Assembly (NCBI GenBank): GCA_934129945.1
Contig: CAKOXC010000001.1
Coordinates: 124,001 to 188,000 of the forward strand
Length of the DNA: 64,000 bases
Reading direction: 5' to 3'
Source of the DNA: an uncultured Bacilli bacterium
GTDB lineage: Bacteria; Bacillota_I; Bacilli_A; RF39; UBA660
Shown here: positions 57,200-64,000 of the stretch, piece after piece
Layout: each line of letters opens with the position of its first letter
Numbering within the stretch: position 1 is the stretch's first letter
The notes under the pieces: generated by a model
Database searches by the model: none
Told to the model about the DNA's origin: nothing
Seen by the model: only the letters and a program-made list of their open reading frames with translations
Position numbers and translations under genes: made by a program

Positions 57200-57228
57200 A
57201 AACAAGGAAGTCATAAAGACTTCCTTTT
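57200..57228 (-). terminator. Intrinsic terminator of the 317-residue gene
   Basis: The stem AAGGAAGTC/GACTTCCTT (57204-57212 and 57218-57226), loop ATAAA, T-rich on the minus-strand side. Confidence 0.8.
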
Positions 57229-57265
57229 AATCTCACTATTTTTATAAACCAATTTAAATTGTACA

Positions 57266-58219
57266 CTATTTTTTTAAGGCTAAAACATTCATTATTTCAT
57301 TGTCTAAATCCAAATTTATATTTTCACTTATTAAAAATTTTAAAGCATTTAAATATTCTTCATTATTAACTAAAGTATATAGTTTTTCATATTCATTTAA
57401 TCCTGAATTTTCTCTTAATCCTTGTAATTTTATTGAATTAGAATTATTATTTTTTTTATTACAATTATATTCTAAAGTTCTTAGTAATTTATATATAATT
57501 AATGGATAAGTTTTATCAAAATTATTTTTTAAATTTTCATAGACTTCAGAATTTTTAATATATTTTAATGCAGATAAATAATCTCCGTTATTCATAGAAT
57601 CATAAAAATTTGTTAAATTATCATTATTATATTCAAACATATTAAATAAATTTTTAGATAACCCTGGATATTTTTCTAGTTGTTTTATAAGCATAATTAA
57701 ATTTAATGTTAAATAATCTAGATAATAATCTTTATTAATAGGAATTTTTAAAGAAATCTTATTTTTTAATAATTCTTCAAGAATATTTAGTTTTTCAAAA
57801 GAAATTAAATTATTATTTGATATTGAAAAAATTTCACTATTTATTTTCTCAACATCATTATGTATTTTTAAATTTCTATTATTTATTTCTATTAAATCTT
57901 TTGTAAGAATTAAATAAAAATTAGAAAATGGATTATCTATTTCATTATTAATTTTCTCTATAATTTCATATGCTTTTTCAAAATTATTAAATTTTAAACA
58001 TTCAAAATAGTTTTGCCAAACGTTATCACCATAAATAGGAATTCTATTTTCATTGAAATAAGCGCCTTTTTTATCCATTCTTATAAGTTTTTTTATACTT
58101 TTTTTTATGTTATATATTTTCTTTTCAGATGCAAAATCACTATTATTAATCGATTCAATAATTTCTTTATATTTTCCTAGTTCTGCTAATTTATTAATAT
58201 TTTCAACAAATTTTCTCAT
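57266..58219 (-). CDS. Hypothetical helical-repeat-like protein (317 aa)
   Basis: Unrecognised. It is helical throughout, with repeated short segments such as ELGKYKEIIESI, FNNFEKAYEIIEKI, NNGDYLSALKYIKN and NNEEYLNALKFLI spaced along it. These resemble TPR-like repeats (x-G/N-x-Y-x-x-A-L/I). So a protein-binding scaffold is possible. The ATG follows GGGGTGGTTAA. It starts 12 bases after the 152-residue membrane protein gene, so the two form an operon. Confidence 0.6.
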   Translation of the reverse strand: MRKFVENINKLAELGKYKEIIESINNSDFASEKKIYNIKKSIKKLIRMDKKGAYFNENRIPIYGDNVWQNYFECLKFNNFEKAYEIIEKINNEIDNPFSNFYLILTKDLIEINNRNLKIHNDVEKINSEIFSISNNNLISFEKLNILEELLKNKISLKIPINKDYYLDYLTLNLIMLIKQLEKYPGLSKNLFNMFEYNNDNLTNFYDSMNNGDYLSALKYIKNSEVYENLKNNFDKTYPLIIYKLLRTLEYNCNKKNNNSNSIKLQGLRENSGLNEYEKLYTLVNNEEYLNALKFLISENINLDLDNEIMNVLALKK

Positions 58220-58231
58220 TTAACCACCCCA

Positions 58232-58690
58232 TTAAATGTTTTTTGTTTCAATTATTTCATATGTTATACCTTCGTATAACTTATCAAATTCGATATTATA
58301 AACAACAGTATCAGCAACTAAATTTCCATCTGCTATTATATAATAATTATATTTTTCATCGTTTTTATACTTATTACTGTTTAAACTATATTCAGCATTA
58401 TTTAATAATATAGTACCATTTTTAATATTTTTATCAACTTTCATCACTAATTTATAATTTCTTATAGTATTAGTATCATTAATAACTTTAATTTCGTCTA
58501 AAGAAACAGTGTCACTTATAAACCTTTTTACATTTAAATACAAATAATTCATATTAGAATAACTGTTAGCAATATGTGCCATATTCGCTTTATCAAATGT
58601 TTTCCAAAGTGGTATACTAACTCCAACTAAAATAATTACTATAACGATTTCACATATATAGTGAAAAATTAATTTATTTATTTGTTTCAT
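58232..58690 (-). CDS. Hypothetical single-pass membrane protein (152 aa)
   Basis: An N-terminal hydrophobic segment (about residues 8-29) follows a short MKQINKLIFHY stretch; the rest is a small Asn/Lys-rich outer domain. It resembles a pseudopilin in shape but lacks the GFTLxE motif, so I do not call it one. It follows the sipW-like gene after a terminator and precedes the 317-residue gene by 12 bases. Confidence 0.55.
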   Translation of the reverse strand: MKQINKLIFHYICEIVIVIILVGVSIPLWKTFDKANMAHIANSYSNMNYLYLNVKRFISDTVSLDEIKVINDTNTIRNYKLVMKVDKNIKNGTILLNNAEYSLNSNKYKNDEKYNYYIIADGNLVADTVVYNIEFDKLYEGITYEIIETKNI

Positions 58691-58761
58691 GACTAACCAA
58701 CCCCCATTGGTATTTAAATAATAGCATAAAATTGTATTTTTGTCAAATTTGTGTCTAATGG

Positions 58762-58793
58762 CAAAAAATAGTCAACATTTAATTGACTATTTT
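58762..58793 (-). terminator. Intrinsic terminator of the sipW-like gene
   Basis: The stem AAAATAGTCAA/TTGACTATTTT (58765-58775 and 58783-58793), 11 bp, loop 7 bases, T-run on the minus strand. The TAG of the peptidase lies in the stem. Confidence 0.8.
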
Positions 58794-60130
58794 GTATCTT
58801 TTAATTTTGGTAATTCAAAATCTAATGGAATGTCATTTTCTTTTTTTATTGGCTCTTTATCATCAAATAAATTTGATATATTATCGTCAGTAAATATATT
58901 ATGTTTCTCTTCTTCATCAAAAATATTTTTAGTTTTTAAAGTACTTTCATTAGATTCTTTTGTTTCTTTTTTAAAATCTAATTCTTGTTTCTCATTTTTA
59001 TCATCAGAAATTGAATTATTAACTTCTTCTTCCTTTAAAACTGGTTCAAATATAATCTTCTCTTCCTTTAAATTTTCAGTGTTATTATTTTGTTCTTTAT
59101 TTTCATCAGTAGAATTAATTAATATATTATTTTTATTTTCTACTAAATCTTCTTGTACTATGGAGTTAGAATTTTCAACTTTGTTTTCTTCAATTGAAAT
59201 TGGTTCAAATATAATTTCACTTTCTTCTTTATCTTCATTTATTGCTTTTTCTTCTAACTTGGCATTATTATATTCAGATAATTCAGTTTCATCAATAACA
59301 GGTATAAATTCTGCTTCTTCTGTAATTCCATTATTTAATGTATTAGTTATTTCTTCTGTTGCCTCTTGTTGAGTTAAATCATTTGTTTCATTAATATCTT
59401 TATTTTTCAATTTATTTTCTAGTTCTTTAGCTTTTTGTAATTCTTTTTTATTTAATTTATTTTTTATTTCTTCTTTTCTAAAAGTCTCTAATTTTAATTT
59501 TTCAGATTTATTATCATCATTTTCTTCTGCTTCTTCAAGATTCTTTTTAGCTTTATTTAATTTAAATATTTTAAAAATATCATTTACTATAATCAATAAA
59601 GCAGGAAAAATTATTACAAGTAACCATCCACCTTTAGTAGATAAGAAAAATTGTAATCGCCCAAGTTGTGGAATTTTTAACACAACTTTTCCTAGTAAAT
59701 TTGCTTGCTTAGCTGTATCTGTATCTTCTGTAATATTGTTATCACCCTTAGTAGCAAATTCTAAACCGTCTGGACCATTTTCTACTCTTGTAACTCTATG
59801 CGTAACTGTCATACCATTTGATATAGTACTTGTAGAAATAAATGTTATAACATCCCCAACCTTTATATCATCCGGATCATCAATTCGTGTATTTAATATA
59901 ACGTCATAAACTTTTATATTAGGTTCCATACTAGGACTTACAATCGTATATAATGAAAATTTAGGTTCAAACTTTTCACCTTTTTTAGCATAAATATTTG
60001 CAGAAACCATATAATAAGCTAAAAATCCAATTATTAATACTAATAAAGCAAATATTGTCCAAGATATTATCATGGCTATAGTTTTTAATATTTGCTTAGC
60101 TTGTTGAAAAAAATTATTGCTAGCTTCCAT
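58787..60130 (-). CDS. SipW-type (ER-like) signal peptidase I with long acidic C-terminal tail
   Basis: 447 residues. Two membrane segments (about 15-45 and 172-195) flank the peptidase domain. VSPSMEPNI holds the catalytic Ser and MTVTHRV a His where bacterial type I enzymes have Lys, so this is the archaeal/ER/SipW type. GDVITF and TKGDNNI are also typical. After the second membrane segment there are about 250 residues of Glu/Asn/Lys-rich, coiled-coil-like sequence with a repeated IIFEP unit; ordinary SipW proteins end near residue 190. That tail should be cytoplasmic. The ATG at 60130 follows AGGGTGTTGTTA. Probable clients are the TasA-like proteins upstream. Confidence 0.88.
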   Translation of the reverse strand: MEASNNFFQQAKQILKTIAMIISWTIFALLVLIIGFLAYYMVSANIYAKKGEKFEPKFSLYTIVSPSMEPNIKVYDVILNTRIDDPDDIKVGDVITFISTSTISNGMTVTHRVTRVENGPDGLEFATKGDNNITEDTDTAKQANLLGKVVLKIPQLGRLQFFLSTKGGWLLVIIFPALLIIVNDIFKIFKLNKAKKNLEEAEENDDNKSEKLKLETFRKEEIKNKLNKKELQKAKELENKLKNKDINETNDLTQQEATEEITNTLNNGITEEAEFIPVIDETELSEYNNAKLEEKAINEDKEESEIIFEPISIEENKVENSNSIVQEDLVENKNNILINSTDENKEQNNNTENLKEEKIIFEPVLKEEEVNNSISDDKNEKQELDFKKETKESNESTLKTKNIFDEEEKHNIFTDDNISNLFDDKEPIKKENDIPLDFELPKLKDTK

Positions 60131-60175
60131 TAACAACACCCTATTCTATTTATTATTATAAGTTATTTTATCGAA

Positions 60176-60210
60176 AAAAACAACAAAAAAACTGTATTAT
60201 AAATACAGTT
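60176..60210 (-). terminator. Intrinsic terminator of the cadherin/TasA-like gene
   Basis: A perfect 9-bp stem AACTGTATT/AATACAGTT (60190-60198 and 60202-60210), loop ATA, then TTTTTTGTTG on the minus strand. Confidence 0.85.
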
Positions 60211-61567
60211 AATCTTGTAAACTTACTTGAATTCTAGTTTTAAAAGTTTTTCCTTGATCAATATTTTGATCATTATCAGTATATTGATATTTATATTTAA
60301 AGTAATAAGTGTTAGAACTATTTGCTTTAACAGCTAAATTTTTTATAATAAAGGATTCCTCATCAGGCAAATAGCCACTCTTAATTATTTTATTATTATA
60401 TTTAACTTCAAAGTTTAAATCATTTTTATAATTAAAATTATTTATAACTTCAGTCCATTTTAAATTAATATAGGCATCATAATTACTTTTATTAGTTATT
60501 TTTATGCCTTGCATTCCATCTGATTCCCAACCAGGAATAACATTAGAAAAACTAAATGTACCATCACCATTAATAGGTTCAACTTCTAAATTAATTACCT
60601 TTTCATCATCATCATAATGTTTTACATTAAGATATACCTCGTAAGTATTAGTATTACCTTTTTCATCACATACAATTATTTGTAATTTATTTGCACCTAG
60701 TATTAGTTCTGTTTTAACATTTAAATCCAAAACGTTTTTATCATCCTCTTTTGTAGTTTCTCTTTCAACATCAACGCCATTTAATTTTAATTTAAAGGTA
60801 TTAGATTCATCAAATAAAGAAAATTTAATTTTAAGTGAATCTTCATTATCAAATATATCATTAGTTATATAATAATTGCTATTAGGTGAAAATTCTCTCA
60901 AAAATGTATGATTTGTAACTTCTAAATATTTTAATCTTAAATCTTTATTTATTTCTTCATTATCGTTATTTTTATCATCATTATTTGAATTATTATTGCC
61001 ATTATTATCATCGTTATTTCCAGAATTATTATCATTAGAATTACTTGGTGTATTACCTCCTGGATTAGTACTTGGCTTAGAATTATCAGGATTATTTGGA
61101 TTGTTATCTTCTTCTTTATTTTCTACAATAATATAGATAATATAATCATCTTCTATTTTTGTATCCTTATTAATTATTTTAATTTTTATTTCATTACTTC
61201 CTGTTTTTAAATTTTCATTTCCAGTTATATCTATAGTACAATTTTCACATATTTTATAACCGAATGTCACTTTTTCAGTGCCATATGGCATAGAAACAAC
61301 ATAATTTTTAATATTTTCATCAAAATCAAATGCATCTTTTTTTTCATTTATATAAAGGTCTTTAACTAACACTTCTTTTACTTCCTCTCGACCATTATAA
61401 ATTTTAAAATAAGAAAATGTTGTTCCAAACATTAATAAAAACATTACTAAGAAAAATATAAAAACAACAAGATATCTTTTTTTCTTTTTATCTTCTTCTA
61501 TTTCTGTTTCAAGCATTGCATATTGTTCTTCAAGATCTTTTTTTAATTCTTCATTGTCCATATCCAT
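60209..61567 (-). CDS. Membrane protein with cadherin-like sandwich, Asn/Ser linker and C-terminal TasA-like domain (452 aa)
   Basis: Residues 1-30 are charged and cytoplasmic; a membrane helix (about 32-52) follows. Residues 60-150 look like a cadherin-like beta-sandwich (LKTGSNEIKIKI near its end). Residues 150-205 are an Asn/Asp/Pro/Ser linker. A second beta domain follows (about 215-310, ILGANKLQIIV). The last 130 residues are TasA/camelysin-like: VIPGWESDGMQGIKI and YTDNDQNIDQGKTFKTRI. Unlike TasA, this domain is at the C-terminus and there is no cleavable SipW-type signal. It may hold TasA-like fibres at the membrane. The ATG at 61567 lies 8 bases after AAGGAG. Confidence 0.75.
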   Translation of the reverse strand: MDMDNEELKKDLEEQYAMLETEIEEDKKKKRYLVVFIFFLVMFLLMFGTTFSYFKIYNGREEVKEVLVKDLYINEKKDAFDFDENIKNYVVSMPYGTEKVTFGYKICENCTIDITGNENLKTGSNEIKIKIINKDTKIEDDYIIYIIVENKEEDNNPNNPDNSKPSTNPGGNTPSNSNDNNSGNNDDNNGNNNSNNDDKNNDNEEINKDLRLKYLEVTNHTFLREFSPNSNYYITNDIFDNEDSLKIKFSLFDESNTFKLKLNGVDVERETTKEDDKNVLDLNVKTELILGANKLQIIVCDEKGNTNTYEVYLNVKHYDDDEKVINLEVEPINGDGTFSFSNVIPGWESDGMQGIKITNKSNYDAYINLKWTEVINNFNYKNDLNFEVKYNNKIIKSGYLPDEESFIIKNLAVKANSSNTYYFKYKYQYTDNDQNIDQGKTFKTRIQVSLQD

Positions 61568-61620
61568 ACACAACACTCCTTACTATTGAAAGTATTATAT
61601 CATATTATCGCTTTTGGAAC

Positions 61621-61649
61621 AATAAAAAAAATGCTTTATTATAAAGCAC
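61621..61649 (-). terminator. Intrinsic terminator of the TasA-like gene
   Basis: The stem TGCTTTA/TAAAGCA (61632-61638 and 61642-61648), loop TTA, followed by TTTTTTTATT on the minus strand. Confidence 0.75.
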
Positions 61650-61654
61650 TTTTA

Positions 61655-62323
61655 TTATTCACCAGCTTTAGTACCAGCGTCAATTCCGTTAGCAGTTACA
61701 CCAACAGTTGTTTTAAATACTTTTCCTTGATCTTCATTTTGATCTTCATCAGAATAAGTATATCCTACAGTCATTGTGAATTTTTCTGTAGTATGAGCTG
61801 GGATAAATACTCTAACAACTTTTACAACATTTGTTCCATAAGTTACATCTCCAGTTTCAGATACTGATCCATCAACAGGTAATACTCCTGTAGCAGTGAA
61901 ATCAGATTTTGTAGCTGTAGAAACTCCTGTATCAGTTAATCCAACCATTTGAACTTTAGATGCAGTAGTATAAGAATCATTAGTAGATGCACTATACTCA
62001 GCAGCTATAGAATAAGTTAAATCGTCTTTTCTTGAAAAATTATTTACAGTTTTTGTAAAATTGATATCAAAAGTCATATCATAATCACTAGTATTTTCAA
62101 CAGTAAATACTTTATCAGCTGACCAACCTGGTTCGATACTTTCAGCAGTTATTTCTTGAGTACCTGTAAAAGTAATTCCTAATTCTGCAGATTTAATAAC
62201 TGTTTCAGTTTTATTGTTTTCAGTAACTTTTGCACTAAAATATGCAAATGTAGCTCCTACTACAGCAACTAATAATGTTGCAACTGCGATAACAGTTAAT
62301 AATACAGTATTTTTCTTATCCAT
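61655..62323 (-). CDS. TasA/camelysin-like secreted protein with SipW-type signal
   Basis: 222 residues. The N-terminus (LLTVIAVATLLVAVVGATFAYFSA) resembles SipW-dependent signal peptides, with cleavage likely near AYFSA. The mature domain has IEPGWSADKVFTVENTSDYD and YSDEDQNEDQGKVFKTTV. Such proteins form biofilm fibres (TasA) or surface proteases (camelysin). Codon and sequence quality (few Asn, many Thr/Ser/Ala), the strong GAGGAGGATAG binding site and a promoter suggest high expression. It is followed by the cadherin-like gene and the sipW-like gene, each behind its own terminator. Confidence 0.88.
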   Translation of the reverse strand: MDKKNTVLLTVIAVATLLVAVVGATFAYFSAKVTENNKTETVIKSAELGITFTGTQEITAESIEPGWSADKVFTVENTSDYDMTFDINFTKTVNNFSRKDDLTYSIAAEYSASTNDSYTTASKVQMVGLTDTGVSTATKSDFTATGVLPVDGSVSETGDVTYGTNVVKVVRVFIPAHTTEKFTMTVGYTYSDEDQNEDQGKVFKTTVGVTANGIDAGTKAGE

Positions 62324-62346
62324 TTTCTATCCTCCTCTATGATTTA

Positions 62347-62375
62347 ATATTACCAAAATTAACGATATAAATCAA
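62347..62375 (-). promoter_or_regulatory. Probable promoter of the TasA-like gene
   Basis: TTGATT (62375-62370), 17-base spacer ending in TGG, TAATAT (62352-62347). It sits between the tRNA-Cys terminator and the gene. Confidence 0.45.
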
Positions 62376-62410
62376 TATTAATTTTTTATCTTTCTAAGCA
62401 ATTTTAAGCA

Positions 62411-62437
62411 ATTAAAAACTTGTGATTTACACAAGTT
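62411..62437 (-). terminator. Terminator of tRNA-Cys
   Basis: A perfect 8-bp stem AACTTGTG/CACAAGTT (62417-62424 and 62430-62437), loop ATTTA, then TTTTAATTG on the minus strand, 11 bases past the tRNA CCA end. Confidence 0.7.
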
Positions 62438-62448
62438 AAATTTTTCAA

Positions 62449-62522
62449 TGGAGGGGCCTACCAGATTCGAACTGGTGCTCAGGGAGTTGCAGTCCCTTGC
62501 CTTACCACTTGGCTAAAGCCCC
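62449..62522 (-). tRNA. tRNA-Cys (anticodon GCA)
   Basis: 74 nt including an encoded CCA. The acceptor arm GGGGCTT pairs with AGGCCCC (one G-U), the discriminator base is U as required for tRNA-Cys, the anticodon loop is CTGCAAC, and the T-arm CCAG-TTCGAAT-CTGG is intact. No other tRNA lies nearby. Confidence 0.97.
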
Positions 62523-62579
62523 ACTTAATATAATATATGCGATTACTCATTTATTTTATCTAAAACTTTTTATAAAGTC

Positions 62580-62606
62580 AACAAAAAAGGGATTATTATC
62601 CCTTTA
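62580..62606 (-). terminator. Terminator of the partial membrane protein gene
   Basis: The stem AAAGGGAT/ATCCCTTT (62586-62593 and 62598-62605), loop TATT, T-run on the minus strand, overlapping the stop. Confidence 0.8.
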
Positions 62607-64000
62607 AAGTTACTTTATAACAATAATTTCTAATTGTAATTAATAAATTTAGATTTGATGATTCTTTAATTTCTGCATTAGTTTGTAAAATAATTTTGTC
62701 TTTTAAATTATCAGGTGTAACATTTCTTGTTGTTACTTCTTTTCCATTGTATTCTACAGTAAAGAAATCTTCATAAAATTTACTAGTATTTTTTATTACT
62801 TTATAATATTCTGTATTTTTATCTAATTTAGTTTCTAGGTCTAAAATTAATAAAGTTGTTTTTACTTTACTTGTACCATAACCTGTAGATACTACATCAT
62901 TTAAATTTCGACATACATTATTACTACATAATTGATAAGAATAAATATAATTATCCTTTATCTCATAATTTTTAACTTTAATTGAACTATCTTTTAAATT
63001 AGAAGATTCTAAGCTTATATTTTCATTAATTTTAAAATTACTAATATTTTTGTTATCTATAATTCTTTTTGGTTTTATGTTTAATATTTTATAATGAGCT
63101 GTAATATCCCCAACTTTATATTCAATATTTTCTAATATTTTTAATTTATAGCTATTTTCAACTTGTTTTTCTGTAAGTTCAAAAACTAAATTGTAAGTTG
63201 TATTAGTATTTATATTGATTTTTTCACCATGATACGGAGTTCCAAAATCTATAAAGTAATCAGATCTATCTAATGTTGGAACAAGATAATTATTACCCAT
63301 TTGTAACCTAAAATTATTAGTATCTAATTTAGTTTTAACTACTGAATTATTAATAATATTTATTTTTAAAACTAAATAATATTTACCTTTAGTTATAGTT
63401 TTACCATTATAATCAACATTTGTTATCATACTATCAAGCATATTCATATTAAATGCACTGTGAGAAAAAGTCTTATTAGTTCCATATGATTTATTATATA
63501 CGTTAAAATGCATATAAAGTGTTGTTGCAACAACTAAGAATAAAATTATACTGATACAAGTAAATATAAATTTATTTTCTAAAACATAATACTTAAACTC
63601 TCTAATAAAACGTCTAAATGTCCTTTTATACTTATATGTTTCTACCCCTAAAACAAATTCAAATTCTTCATTATCTTTTTCATCAATATCAAGATCTTTT
63701 AAATCTAATTCAAATTTAAATTGTTTAATATCAAATCCTAAACCTCTAAATATTGAATAAAAAGCAAAGAAATATTGAGGCAAAGTGATAATTAAAGATA
63801 TATCTCTGTAAGCTCTAGCAGCTTTAGCTGTTAATTCTTCTATTTCTAAATTGCTTAGAATGCCATGATATACTGTTAATGCTACAAATAAAATTAAATA
63901 ATAAACTATAAAGGCAATATATAATTTTGTATTTTTTTTCTTTTGACGCATTAAATAATAGACAATTAAAGCTACTATTACAATTAGTAATATAGCTAAA
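62596..64000 (-). CDS. Hypothetical multi-pass membrane protein, 5' end beyond the window (partial)
   Basis: The frame stays open to base 64000: before the ATG at 63951 it reads LAILLIVIVALIVYYL, a membrane segment, so the true start lies outside. Two further hydrophobic segments follow (LYIAFIVYYLILFVALTVYH and FIFTCISIILFLVVATTLY), then an outer domain of about 260 residues, beta-rich by appearance, with one Cys pair (QLCSNNVCRN). I do not recognise the family. It ends just before tRNA-Cys. Whether it belongs to the SipW/TasA locus is unknown. Confidence 0.7.
   Translation of the reverse strand, partial: LAILLIVIVALIVYYLMRQKKKNTKLYIAFIVYYLILFVALTVYHGILSNLEIEELTAKAARAYRDISLIITLPQYFFAFYSIFRGLGFDIKQFKFELDLKDLDIDEKDNEEFEFVLGVETYKYKRTFRRFIREFKYYVLENKFIFTCISIILFLVVATTLYMHFNVYNKSYGTNKTFSHSAFNMNMLDSMITNVDYNGKTITKGKYYLVLKINIINNSVVKTKLDTNNFRLQMGNNYLVPTLDRSDYFIDFGTPYHGEKININTNTTYNLVFELTEKQVENSYKLKILENIEYKVGDITAHYKILNIKPKRIIDNKNISNFKINENISLESSNLKDSSIKVKNYEIKDNYIYSYQLCSNNVCRNLNDVVSTGYGTSKVKTTLLILDLETKLDKNTEYYKVIKNTSKFYEDFFTVEYNGKEVTTRNVTPDNLKDKIILQTNAEIKESSNLNLLITIRNYCYKVTLKG

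Noticed and set aside
58740..59372. Plus-strand Ser/Phe-rich open frame of 210 codons
   Set aside because: It is the antisense of the acidic tail of the signal peptidase; Glu/Asn-rich codons read backwards as Ser/Phe/Leu.
1..64000. Mycoplasma code with TGA as Trp
   Set aside because: Several genes end naturally at TGA, Trp is read from TGG and an RF2 gene with its TGA frameshift is present.
1..64000. CRISPR array, prophage or insertion sequence
   Set aside because: No regularly spaced repeats, transposase, integrase or phage structural gene was seen; the repeats present are in-gene modules or gene-fragment duplications.

Overview
This window comes from a strongly AT-rich, low-GC Gram-positive bacterium using the standard genetic code: TGA acts as a stop (for example the radical SAM gene and lemA), and an RF2 gene carries the classic in-frame TGA frameshift. 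Gene order points to the Bacilli: parA-parB-mscS-DUF951 with ychF beyond (an origin-proximal block in relatives), rpoE(delta) next to argS and a ywiB-like gene, and prfA-prmC-spoIIR-mntP as in Bacillus. The small, very AT-rich coding set and large unusual surface proteins suggest an uncultured host-associated Bacilli lineage (RF39-like or a relative). This lineage call is inference. Nearly all genes lie on the minus strand.

Layout. 1-4.9 kb: two tandem giant pseudopilin-like proteins (the first runs off the window) with Ig-like, cysteine-paired repeats. 4.9-21 kb: ychF, two orphan proteins, a 2561-residue surface protein (TasA-like head, beta-helix repeats, ALK-type glycine-rich tail), an AbgT transporter, DUF951, MscS, ParB, ParA and a tail-anchored orphan. 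21-22.8 kb: an AbiE-type toxin-antitoxin pair. 22.8-30.3 kb: ftsH, tilS, prfB, an orphan, htrA and an Abi_2 (HEPN) gene translationally joined to htrA. 30.4-32 kb: a zinc phospholipase C-like gene and a cell-wall amidase. 32.2-36 kb: a heterodimeric ABC exporter inserted beside the amidase, followed by a broken 5' copy of that amidase. 36-42.1 kb: a tightly coupled five-gene operon, lemA - DUF2207 - BspA-type LRR membrane protein - radical SAM/SPASM maturase - small protein with a Ser/Gly/poly-Asn tail. This is the best candidate here for an undescribed system. 42.2-51 kb: core genes murA, mntP, spoIIR, prmC, prfA, rpoE, argS, ywiB-like, pbp1A. 51-54.9 kb: uvrB, an MFS transporter, and a broken 5' copy of uvrB. 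54.9-58.7 kb: orphan proteins. 58.8-64 kb: a SipW-type signal peptidase with a long acidic tail, a cadherin-like/TasA-like membrane protein, a TasA-like secreted protein, tRNA-Cys and a partial membrane protein.

Two themes link the window. First, surface display: three proteins (2561, 452 and 222 residues) share a TasA/camelysin-like domain with a conserved YTDxDQxxxQGxxFK-type motif and could be clients of the SipW-like peptidase, alongside the giant pseudopilins. Second, the same insertion architecture occurs twice: a transporter sits between an intact housekeeping gene and a truncated, diverged, same-orientation copy of that gene's 5' end (amidase/ABC pair; uvrB/MFS). That is what single-crossover integration of foreign DNA through short homology would leave behind.
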